DNA of 17,976 nt from an uncultured Erysipelotrichaceae bacterium (GTDB taxonomy: Bacteria; Bacillota_I; Bacilli_A; Erysipelotrichales; Erysipelotrichaceae), in NCBI GenBank assembly GCA_900319505.1, contig ONOV01000127.1, positions 1 through 17,976 on the forward strand, read 5' to 3'. This document shows, one piece after another, positions 1 to 6,555 of this stretch. Under the pieces are notes generated by a model. It did not search any database, was not told the DNA's origin, and saw only the letters and a list, made by a program, of their open reading frames with translations. The first letter of the stretch is position 1; the number at the start of each line of letters is the position of its first letter. The position numbers and the translations under genes are program-made.

Positions 1-974
1 CTGAAATAAACTGCACTGCAGGCAGAAAGAAGACACAGAATCACCCGCTGCCTTCTTAAGGAAAGAGATTGATACGAAAAACTGATCTGATGATGCCGGA
101 ACGTCTCAAAAAGCTCCTGCTGACGCAGGGCATATACCGCCGGCACCTGCAGCAGAAGCAGGACATACAGACACAGCGTAAATACACCGATCCCGTTGAC
201 AATGTCATAGCCGATCCCTTTCGTAAAGCCGGGTCCGTCCAGCAGATGTTCCGGCAGAATCAGAACAAACACCCCGGCAATGCCAAGAAACACCAGAAGG
301 AAAACAGTCAGAAGAAGTATCTCTTTCAGCCATATTCTGATGTGTCCATGCATGATCCTTTCCGCATGCCGCATGGCTTCCGTCACACTTTCCTTTTCAA
401 TCAGCACACATGGCCATACAAAGATCCAGTGCACAAGATAATAGAGACTGATTCCTACCAGAATCAGATACGCGAAAAGAAGCACTTTCTGACGGAAGAT
501 ATAGAACGCCACAAAAGAAGGCACGGCAAACTGCCTTGTCAAAGAGACAGAAAAGCCGATGCTGTAAAGCGGCACCAGAAGTGAGGTAAGAAACAGCAGC
601 AGAACGCCTTCTGAATGCCATAAAAGACGCATGCCCTGCCCTGTTTCCTTCAGCAGTGAGCAGTAATGAAATGCACGCTGGTGGATCACTTCATCCGCAT
701 AATGGACATGCATGGAGATGACAGCAGAAAGATACAGCATGATCATGCCCAGACTGACAAGGATAATGGTCCAGCCCTGCCAGGTTGTAAAAAGATATTT
801 GAAATCACCGGATGTAATGGCAGTACGTCCGGCGGAAAGGATCAGAGCGTTGATGAGATGACGCCACAGCCATATACCGCCAAGCAGCAGTATGGTGAAA
901 ACCACCTGCAGCAGCTGCAGAGGCTTTGAAGCCTTCCACAGCCGTTCACATAACTTCTTACGTTTTTCAATCAT
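1..974 (-). CDS. Glycerophosphoryl diester phosphodiesterase membrane-domain protein (partial, 3' end outside window)
   Basis: An open frame of 324 complete codons starts with ATG at 974 and has no stop before the left edge, so only the N-terminal part is visible. It is a polytopic membrane protein with hydrophobic stretches at about residues 20-45, 65-90, 122-145, 163-190, 215-240 and 262-282. The block at residues 130-210 (LVPLYSIGFS, then a VPSFV stretch, then CVLIEKESVTEAMRHAERIM) matches by eye the GPDPase_memb domain (Pfam PF10110), which precedes a cytosolic GDPD catalytic domain in Firmicutes. That catalytic part, if present, lies beyond the edge. The family hydrolyses glycerophosphodiesters to glycerol-3-phosphate and an alcohol. 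There is no Shine-Dalgarno upstream of the ATG; a TATCAT hexamer ends 6 bases before it, suggesting a leaderless message. A GTG at 992 is in frame but upstream of that hexamer. Family assignment is fairly sure; catalytic activity cannot be judged. Confidence 0.75.
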   Translation of the reverse strand, partial: MIEKRKKLCERLWKASKPLQLLQVVFTILLLGGIWLWRHLINALILSAGRTAITSGDFKYLFTTWQGWTIILVSLGMIMLYLSAVISMHVHYADEVIHQRAFHYCSLLKETGQGMRLLWHSEGVLLLFLTSLLVPLYSIGFSVSLTRQFAVPSFVAFYIFRQKVLLFAYLILVGISLYYLVHWIFVWPCVLIEKESVTEAMRHAERIMHGHIRIWLKEILLLTVFLLVFLGIAGVFVLILPEHLLDGPGFTKGIGYDIVNGIGVFTLCLYVLLLLQVPAVYALRQQELFETFRHHQISFSYQSLSLRRQRVILCLLSACSAVYF

Positions 975-986
975 GCTTACATGATA
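972..986 (-). promoter_or_regulatory. Putative -10 element with leaderless start of the GPD-membrane gene
   Basis: On the minus strand TATCAT (981-986) is followed by GTAAGC and then ATG (972-974). With the usual 7-base gap from the -10 to the transcription start, transcription would begin at or next to the A of the ATG. No AGGAGG-like sequence precedes the ATG. No convincing -35 is visible 16-18 bases upstream, so this is a moderate call. Confidence 0.4.
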
Positions 987-1021
987 TAACACTTTTATTT
1001 ACATGGATTTCATATCAGCAT

Positions 1022-1053
1022 AAAAAAATCTGCAGGCGTATATTACCTGCAGA
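1022..1053 (-). terminator. Rho-independent terminator of leuS
   Basis: On the minus strand CTGCAGG and CCTGCAG (arms 1046-1052 and 1030-1036) enclose a 9-base loop, with a further A-T pair at the base, followed by a run of seven T. It lies about 23 bases after the leuS stop and separates leuS from the downstream GPD-membrane gene. Confidence 0.9.
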
Positions 1054-1075
1054 CCTTCTATCGATCAGCACAGAA

Positions 1076-3472
1076 TTATTTCACGACAATATTGACGATC
1101 TTGCCCGGTACGGCAATGACCTTGACAATATTCTTACCCTCAATATGAGGCTTGACAGAGTCAAGTGCTTCCGCCCTGGCAATCATTTCATCCTTGGATG
1201 CATCCTTGGCACAGGCAAACTTGCCTCTCATCCTGCCGTTAACCTGAACGGCAACGGTCACATCGTTCTGGACCAGAGCCTTTTCATCATATGTCGGCCA
1301 CTTGGCATAGGCAACGCTCTCTTCCCCGCTCAGCGCTGTATACAGTTCTTCACCAAGATGCGGCGCATAGCAGGAGAACAGCTTCAGGAAGCCGATCATC
1401 ATATCCTTATTGACCTTGCCGTTCTTATAGCAGTCATTGATGAAGATCATCATCTGGGAAATGCCTGTATTGAGGTTCAGGGATTCAATGTCCTCTGTCA
1501 CCTTCTTGACGGTGTAGTTGTAGGAATAATTCAATTCAGGCGTCGTCTCATCCACGACCATGCCCTCATCCGTTGCCAGACGATAGACACGATCCAGCCA
1601 CTTGCGGGCGCCGTCCAGTCCCTTGGTGGACCAGGGCTTGGAAGCTTCCAGCGGTCCCATGAACATTTCATAGATACGCAGAGCATCAGCACCATGGCTT
1701 TCCACAATATCATCCGGATTGACGACATTGCCGAGCGACTTACTCATCTTGACGCCGTTTTCACCAAGGATCATGCCCTGATGAAACAGCTTCTGGAATG
1801 GTTCCCTGCAGGAAACAACCCCGGCATCATACAGGACCTTATGCCAGAATCTTGCATACAGCAGATGCAGAACAGCATGTTCCGCACCGCCGATATACAG
1901 ATCTACCGGCAGCCAGTGATCCAGCAGCTTCTTATCAGCCAGCGCTTCATTGTTATGCGGATCCAGATAGCGCATATAGTACCAGCAGGAGCCAGCCCAC
2001 TGCGGCATGGTGTTTGTCTCACGCTTGCCCTTCATGCCGTCAATTTCAACATTCAGCCAGTCCGTGCAGTTGGCTAAAGGAGATTCACCATCCGCTGAAG
2101 GCTGATAGTTGTCGGTTGCCGGCAGTTCCAGCGGCAGATCGCTTGTCGCAACTGTACGCATCGTGCCGTCTTCCATATGGATGATCGGGATCGGTTCACC
2201 CCAGTATCTCTGACGGGAGAAGATCCAGTCTCTGAGCTTGTACTGTACTTTCTTTGAACCGCACTTGTTCTCGTCCAGCCACTTCAGCATGGCTTCAATG
2301 GCATCCTTCTTGTTCATGCCGTTGAGCCATTCACTGTTGATATGAACACCATCGCCGGTATAAGCTTCTTCTTCCACATTGCCCCCTTCAATAACCGGGA
2401 CAATCGGCAGATCGAACTTGCGGGCAAAGGCATAGTCACGGGTATCATGTGCCGGTACAGCCATGATGGCGCCGGTACCATAGGATGCCAGTACATAGTC
2501 GGAGATCCAGATCGGCACTTCTTTTCCATTGACCGGGTTGATGGCATAAGCACCGGTGAATACACCGGTCTTATCCTTGTTCAGATCCGTTCTTTCCAGA
2601 TCCGACTTCTTGGCCGCTTCTTCCTGATAGGCCTTGACAGCAGCTCTCTGCTCAGGTGTAGTGATGTCATCCACAAACGGATGTTCCGGCGACATGACGC
2701 AGTATGTACAGCCAAAGAGAGTATCACATCTTGTTGTGAATACGGTGAACTGTCTGTCAGTGCCTTTGATCCGGAAGACAATTTCTGCACCGACGGACTT
2801 GCCGATCCAGTTTCTCTGCATTTCCTTGGTGCTTTCCGGCCAGTCGACCGTATCCAGATCCTGCAGCAGCTTTTCAGCATAATCCGTGATCTTGAGCACC
2901 CACTGTCTCATGTTCTTACGATAGACAGGATAGCCGCCGATGGCACTCTTGCCTTCAATGACCTCCTCATTGGCCAGTACAGCGCCTAAGCCCGGGCACC
3001 AGTTGACCGGCATTTCCGCGGTGTAGGCAAGGCCGCGGTTATACAGCTGCAGGAAAATCCACTGTGTCCACTTGTAATATTCCGGATCACAGGTGCGGAT
3101 TTCTCTGTCCCAGTCATAGGAAAGACCCAATGACTTGATCTGCTCTCTGAAGTGATCGATGTTCTTATACGTGAACTCACCCGGATGATGGCCGGTCTTG
3201 AGAGCAAACTGCTCAGCCGGCAGACCGAAGGCATCAAATCCCATCGGATGCATGACATTATAGCCCTGCATGCGCTTCATGCGCGCGATGATATCGGTTG
3301 CCGTATAGCCTTCCGGATGGCCGACATGCAGGCCCTGGCCAGACGGATACGGGAACATATCCAGCACATAGTACTTCGGTTTGGAAAAGTCATAGGCATC
3401 CGTTCTGAAGGTTTTATGATCTGCCCAGTACTTCTGCCACTTCTTTTCGATTTTTCTGTGATCGTAGCTCAT
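1076..3472 (-). CDS. leuS: Leucyl-tRNA synthetase
   Basis: Class Ia aminoacyl-tRNA synthetase that attaches leucine to tRNA-Leu using ATP in the cytoplasm. The 798-residue product is near the usual bacterial length of about 800-870. The HIGH-type motif HVGH is at residues 49-52 within [13 protein letters not shown], and the KMSKS loop is at 575-579. The CP1 editing domain lies between them (about 225-410), with TTRCDTLFG at 246-254 and [16 protein letters not shown] at 332-347; this domain hydrolyses mischarged tRNA. The C-terminal anticodon-binding part ends with a typical [18 protein letters not shown] domain. The start ATG is preceded by a strong AGGAGG (3478-3483) five bases upstream. Expression is governed by the leucine T-box leader just upstream, and transcription ends at a clear hairpin terminator. 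All key motifs are intact. Confidence 0.98.
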   Translation of the reverse strand: MSYDHRKIEKKWQKYWADHKTFRTDAYDFSKPKYYVLDMFPYPSGQGLHVGHPEGYTATDIIARMKRMQGYNVMHPMGFDAFGLPAEQFALKTGHHPGEFTYKNIDHFREQIKSLGLSYDWDREIRTCDPEYYKWTQWIFLQLYNRGLAYTAEMPVNWCPGLGAVLANEEVIEGKSAIGGYPVYRKNMRQWVLKITDYAEKLLQDLDTVDWPESTKEMQRNWIGKSVGAEIVFRIKGTDRQFTVFTTRCDTLFGCTYCVMSPEHPFVDDITTPEQRAAVKAYQEEAAKKSDLERTDLNKDKTGVFTGAYAINPVNGKEVPIWISDYVLASYGTGAIMAVPAHDTRDYAFARKFDLPIVPVIEGGNVEEEAYTGDGVHINSEWLNGMNKKDAIEAMLKWLDENKCGSKKVQYKLRDWIFSRQRYWGEPIPIIHMEDGTMRTVATSDLPLELPATDNYQPSADGESPLANCTDWLNVEIDGMKGKRETNTMPQWAGSCWYYMRYLDPHNNEALADKKLLDHWLPVDLYIGGAEHAVLHLLYARFWHKVLYDAGVVSCREPFQKLFHQGMILGENGVKMSKSLGNVVNPDDIVESHGADALRIYEMFMGPLEASKPWSTKGLDGARKWLDRVYRLATDEGMVVDETTPELNYSYNYTVKKVTEDIESLNLNTGISQMMIFINDCYKNGKVNKDMMIGFLKLFSCYAPHLGEELYTALSGEESVAYAKWPTYDEKALVQNDVTVAVQVNGRMRGKFACAKDASKDEMIARAEALDSVKPHIEGKNIVKVIAVPGKIVNIVVK

Positions 3473-3494
3473 ATACTCCTCCTGTTACATAAAC

Positions 3495-3523
3495 AAAAAG
3501 CGTCCTTATCCTCTAAGGACGCT
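3495..3523 (-). terminator. Regulated terminator of the leuS T-box leader
   Basis: On the minus strand AGCGTCCTTA and TAAGGACGCT form a perfect 10-bp stem with a GAGGA loop, followed by TTTTT. It lies directly after the T-box motif and about 23 bases before the leuS start codon, which is the expected site for the attenuator. Confidence 0.9.
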
Positions 3524-3696
3524 GACGCGTGTTACCACCTTAGTTCACCTGACGTGCACTCTTTCCCATTGTCATCACTGCGGGCACAGCGGATACTGGC
3601 GGGGTGAGTTCATTCCTGTCTGTGTACCGGCTTTCAGCATATGCCGGCTCTCTTATGACACAGCGCAAGGGACTACTGCTCCCTGTTTAACGCACC
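3495..3696 (-). promoter_or_regulatory. Leucine T-box leader riboswitch of leuS
   Basis: The leader carries the T-box signature TAAGGTGGTAACACGCG (minus strand, 3526-3542), which base-pairs with the CCA end of uncharged tRNA. A 10-bp terminator stem with a T run follows directly. A CTC leucine codon at 3606-3608, flanked as GAA-CTC-ACC on the 3' side of the Stem I base, is the likely specifier; the GGTG at the 5' base of Stem I can pair with the CACC after the codon. Uncharged tRNA-Leu should stabilise the antiterminator and raise leuS transcription. The leader fits the length and order of the T-box family. The specifier choice rests on position and identity, not on a computed fold. Confidence 0.9.
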
Positions 3697-3702
3697 TGCA
3701 TC

Positions 3703-3731
3703 ATTCTAGCAGTTTTCTTTTTTTTAAACAA
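3703..3731 (-). promoter_or_regulatory. Promoter of leuS T-box transcript
   Basis: On the minus strand an extended -10, TGCTAGAAT (hexamer 3703-3708), sits exactly 17 bases after TTGTTT (3726-3731), a partial -35. The spacer is A-rich (eight consecutive A). The -35 lies within six bases of the stop codon of the upstream HAD gene. The same TGCTAGAAT element recurs in front of the PBP gene. Confidence 0.6.
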
Positions 3732-3733
3732 CA

Positions 3734-4498
3734 TCAATGCGCCAGCCCTTCCAGATTTTCCACAATCCATTTGGGATGCACCTTCTCATTGATCTTTGTG
3801 TCATAGATGCTTTCCTTTTCCGCAACAAACACCGTATCCATGGAACAGCGCAGCGCCGGTATGATGTCATTATCAAAGTCATTGCCGACAAAGACAACTT
3901 CTGTATTTGCATAGCCGGTATACTTCAATGCATTGGCCACGGTCAGTACACTTGGCCGGCCAAAGCGCAGCACCTGTTTATCCGATGCATATTCAATCAT
4001 CCGGGCAATCGCCCCTGCCCCGATCGACTTTGTCTCCCCATCCAGCGTGCGGCTGCTGTCCAGTGATATGCCGACTGCCCCGTTTTCAATCATGCGCAGA
4101 ATATCATTGTAGTCTTCATATGCCGCATTGCGGTCAAGCCCCAGAAATACCCAGTTGGGATGGGTATAGTCCTGTTCAAAGCCCGCATTGCGCAGCTCGA
4201 TCTTCAGTCCCTGGCCGCCGATGGCAGCTGCCCGGATATGCCGGGGATATTCCTTTGCGACCCAGTCAATGGCAGATAATGTACTGGTATAGAAGCGTTC
4301 CGGCTTTAAAAGCGGATAGCCGGCGGCGGCCAGTTTCTCGGAAAGCTGAGAGCGGGTGAAGGAACTGTTTTCACTGAGAATGAGGAAAGGAATGCGGTTG
4401 TTGAGCAATGACTCAATATAGCTGATGCCCCCCTCACTTGCTTTTCGCTGATAATTCAGAAGCGTCGTATACGCTATCATGTGGCATTTTCTGATCAT
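3734..4498 (-). CDS. NagD-like HAD-superfamily protein, apparently lacking the catalytic aspartates
   Basis: The 254-residue product has the length and block order of HAD-superfamily subfamily IIA (NagD/p-nitrophenylphosphatase-like) proteins. The segment PFLILSENSSFTRSQLSEKL (38-56) corresponds to the usual LTNNSSRT motif II region. GRPS (180-183) corresponds to the GKPS motif III, and VFVGNDFDNDI (202-212) to the VGDRLDTDI motif IV. Motif I, normally DxDGT near the N terminus, aligns with IAYTTLL (8-14), so both aspartates that form the phosphoenzyme and act as acid/base are absent. The motif III Lys is Arg and the first motif IV Asp is Asn. A dead phosphatase or binding protein is inferred. 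Reading the frame further upstream does not reveal a DxD. Start ATG 4498 has an AAAGAG close upstream; Met7 is an alternative. No terminator separates it from the leuS promoter. Confidence 0.75.
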   Translation of the reverse strand: MIRKCHMIAYTTLLNYQRKASEGGISYIESLLNNRIPFLILSENSSFTRSQLSEKLAAAGYPLLKPERFYTSTLSAIDWVAKEYPRHIRAAAIGGQGLKIELRNAGFEQDYTHPNWVFLGLDRNAAYEDYNDILRMIENGAVGISLDSSRTLDGETKSIGAGAIARMIEYASDKQVLRFGRPSVLTVANALKYTGYANTEVVFVGNDFDNDIIPALRCSMDTVFVAEKESIYDTKINEKVHPKWIVENLEGLAH

Positions 4499-4511
4499 AA
4501 TCTCTTTACCT

Positions 4512-4517
4512 ATTTTA
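4512..4517 (-). promoter_or_regulatory. Candidate -10 for the HAD-like gene
   Basis: TAAAAT on the minus strand lies 13 bases before the ATG at 4498, predicting a very short leader of about 6 bases. No good -35 is seen. It is divergent from the promoter of the neighbouring metallophosphoesterase gene. Confidence 0.3.
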
Positions 4518-4545
4518 ACACGACAAAAGACAACCGCTGACCTGT

Positions 4546-4567
4546 TTATGCTATCATGGTGTGCATG
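4546..4567 (+). promoter_or_regulatory. Extended -10 promoter with leaderless start of the metallophosphoesterase gene
   Basis: An extended -10, TGCTATCAT (hexamer 4552-4557), is followed by 7 bases and then ATG at 4565. Transcription is expected to begin at or beside that ATG. The ATG at 4556 lies inside the -10 hexamer and so would not be in the transcript. No Shine-Dalgarno is visible before 4565. Confidence 0.5.
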
Positions 4568-5470
4568 AAAAGAAAATTGAAACTGCTGATTGTCATCACG
4601 AGCGTACTGGCATTTCTGATTGTCTTCACATGTGATTTATACTACCGCTCGGCCAAACGGATCCGGGTGCGCCGGGAAACTCTGTCTTCAGAAAAGATAC
4701 CGGAGGATCTGAACGGAATGAAGATCCTATTCTTCTCGGATCTTGACTATGGTGAATTCATGGATGAAAGCCGGCTCAAGAACCTGATGCAGAAAATTGC
4801 GGATGCGGATCCGGATGTCATTATTTTCGGCGGCGATCTGTTCTCAGAAGGGGTAACGCCGGATGATACGATGATCCAGACCCTGAGCACCAGTCTGTCC
4901 GGTATTGATGCCCCATTAGGCAAGTTTGCCGTCTATGGCGATATCGATCACAGTTCAGATACAGTCACAAATGCGGTCAATACCGTCTACAGTGCGGCTG
5001 ACATTGAAGTGCTCAACAACGCTTCCGTCACGCTCCATCACTATACCTCCGCTTCCATTACCCTGGTCGGCATCGACAGCGGTCTTGCCGGAGCACCTGA
5101 TATCAGCACGGCTTACAGTGCAGTCTCCCGCTCAGCCTACGTGCTGACGGTCTGCCATACCCCTGACACCGTGGAAGATGTACCGGCTGATCTGACTGAC
5201 TACTTCCTGGCCGGCCACTCCCATGGCGGACAGATCTACTATGTCCTTGGCGCCTTCTATACCCCGGAAATGGCCGTCCATTATTTCCGCGGCAAGAATA
5301 CTGTGAACAATGCCTTCACCCTGGATATCACCAACGGCGTCGGTACCCGCGGACGCGACATGCGCTTTGCAGCCCCCGCAGAAATTGTTCTGTATACCCT
5401 GCAAGCTGAAAAAGCAGCGCAGAGCACGAAAAAAGCAGTCCAGGAAACTTCCCCGACTGCTCAGCCCTGA
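4565..5470 (+). CDS. Membrane-anchored metallophosphoesterase (YkuE-like) with altered metal-site motifs
   Basis: A calcineurin-like phosphoesterase of about 301 residues. It has an N-terminal basic stretch plus one membrane helix (about residues 5-25), which places the domain outside the membrane. Motifs in order: FFSDLDYG (normally SDLHxG), IIFGGDLFSEG (GDxxD region), AVYGDIDHSSD (normally GNHD), VCHTPD (normally AHxPD) and LAGHSHGGQ (canonical GHTHGGQ). The His of the first motif is Asp, and the Asn-His of GNHD is Asp-Ile, so a metal-bridging residue and the general-acid His are missing while the other ligands remain. Activity is therefore doubtful or altered. The family includes phospholipid headgroup and cell-envelope phosphodiesterases; the substrate here is unknown. 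ATG 4565 is chosen because the ATG at 4556 overlaps the -10 element. The end overlaps the convergent M20-like gene by 10 bases. The C-terminal tail is Ala/Gln/Lys/Thr-rich. Confidence 0.85.
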   Translation: MKRKLKLLIVITSVLAFLIVFTCDLYYRSAKRIRVRRETLSSEKIPEDLNGMKILFFSDLDYGEFMDESRLKNLMQKIADADPDVIIFGGDLFSEGVTPDDTMIQTLSTSLSGIDAPLGKFAVYGDIDHSSDTVTNAVNTVYSAADIEVLNNASVTLHHYTSASITLVGIDSGLAGAPDISTAYSAVSRSAYVLTVCHTPDTVEDVPADLTDYFLAGHSHGGQIYYVLGAFYTPEMAVHYFRGKNTVNNAFTLDITNGVGTRGRDMRFAAPAEIVLYTLQAEKAAQSTKKAVQETSPTAQP

Positions 5471-6525
5471 CTTAACAGAGATACAAAGAAATCAATGATG
5501 GAAAGCTGTCTGAAATCTTCCGGCATGAAGGAAAGATGTTCATGGCATACCCGCTCCAGTTCAGCTTCTTCATCATCTCTGAAATAGGCAGGTACGACTT
5601 CAACCAGATCACAGTGTTCATAGCACGCTGTGATTTTTTTCTGCCATATGCTTTCCCGCTCATGCTTACCCGCTTCACACTCTGATGTTACATAGAGGCT
5701 TGTGCCTTCTGCTTCCGCTTCATCCTGACAGCGGGAAAGCATCTTCTCCACCCCTTCATCATCGCTGGCACATAATTCAATGTGGCTGCCGCTCATCGTG
5801 CAGGTATCACACAGCGCGTAGGCGAGACCACTCTTTTCCAGCTCATCAAGCGCCTTTTTACGAGCCATGCGGTAGCGCAGAACAAGTCTGTGATCATTGC
5901 CTTCCTGCATGATCTTCAGCGCCGGCAGGGTCAATCCGGCATCATGCACCGCGGAAACATTGCGATGGAGCAGCTTTCCGGATTCCAGCTGCATCGTCTT
6001 CTGCCGCTGCACCCCAAGCAATAGATACCGATAAGGCGCCAGAGATGCACTCTTCTGATCCAGTAAGCTCAGACACAGCTCAAAGTGCATGTAGTTTTTC
6101 TTGAGATAAGCAAGGGCTTCCTGGCTGAAAGCAGCGGAAGGATGATTGCTGTAGAGCACGGTAAATGTATAGAGCGGGGCTTCATTGTGGCGCAGGATGC
6201 GCTCACACGCCAGCATGATGGCATTGAAGATGGTCTCATCATAAACGGTGAAGAGAATATTTCCCTTCTGTTCATTGGTGCCTTTGTAGCGTACAAGCAT
6301 GCCATGGGAAAAGGCCTGGGTGTCATAATACATCCGATTGAGCGGATTGCGCTGAAGAAAGATGGATTCCCTGGTCTGCCAGTATACCTTTTCTTCCGCT
6401 TCAGGCTCCGCACTCTTTTTTTTCTTCTGGATGGTGTTCCATACCGGATGGTACTGCAGAATGCGTATCATCAGGATCAGGATCAGCAGAAACACCGCAA
6501 TCAGAACCAGGCTTACAATGCGCAT
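5461..6525 (-). CDS. Membrane-anchored M20-peptidase-like pseudoenzyme
   Basis: A 354-residue protein with one N-terminal membrane helix (about 4-24) and then a soluble domain outside or facing the membrane. By eye the domain follows the M20 carboxypeptidase CPS1-type plan: HGMLVRYKG...GNILFTVYDE (74-97) matches the LLFKWEG...PILLMAHMD stretch, YRYLLLGVQ (165-173) matches YALIGVAEKG, and VEVVPAYF followed by ERVCHEHLSFMPED (308-337) matches the terminal VVPxLMxGGTDSRHY...VYRFSP. The metal site is gone: the HxD His is Val, the segment with the bridging Asp (GRGxxDDKG) is missing, the catalytic EE pair is absent, and GGTDSRH is lost. A binding or regulatory role is inferred; no peptidase activity is expected. 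AAGGAG lies 5 bases before the ATG. The gene follows the sensor kinase by 30 bases and is probably in its operon. Homology is inferred from pattern, not from a database search. Confidence 0.65.
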   Translation of the reverse strand: MRIVSLVLIAVFLLILILMIRILQYHPVWNTIQKKKKSAEPEAEEKVYWQTRESIFLQRNPLNRMYYDTQAFSHGMLVRYKGTNEQKGNILFTVYDETIFNAIMLACERILRHNEAPLYTFTVLYSNHPSAAFSQEALAYLKKNYMHFELCLSLLDQKSASLAPYRYLLLGVQRQKTMQLESGKLLHRNVSAVHDAGLTLPALKIMQEGNDHRLVLRYRMARKKALDELEKSGLAYALCDTCTMSGSHIELCASDDEGVEKMLSRCQDEAEAEGTSLYVTSECEAGKHERESIWQKKITACYEHCDLVEVVPAYFRDDEEAELERVCHEHLSFMPEDFRQLSIIDFFVSLLSQG

Positions 6526-6555
6526 AACAACTCCTTCTGAACTATCATACGCCTG

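Noticed and set aside
190..205. Repeat of GTTGACAATGTCAT seen at 193-206 and again at 11105-11118
   Set aside because: The first copy is inside coding sequence of the membrane protein; two copies of a short word far apart are most simply chance.
69..584. Plus-strand open frame near the left edge
   Set aside because: The minus strand here encodes a continuous membrane protein with a GPDPase_memb pattern; the plus-strand product is a low-hydrophobicity, His/Gln-rich shadow.
926..2077. A 383-codon plus-strand open frame opposite leuS
   Set aside because: It lies antisense to the unmistakable leuS gene, has no recognisable motifs and is the expected shadow of biased codon use.
4499..4560. A missing N-terminal DxD of the HAD protein encoded upstream in the same frame
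   Set aside because: Translating the frame upstream of ATG 4498 gives no DxDGT-like segment and crosses the divergent promoter region.
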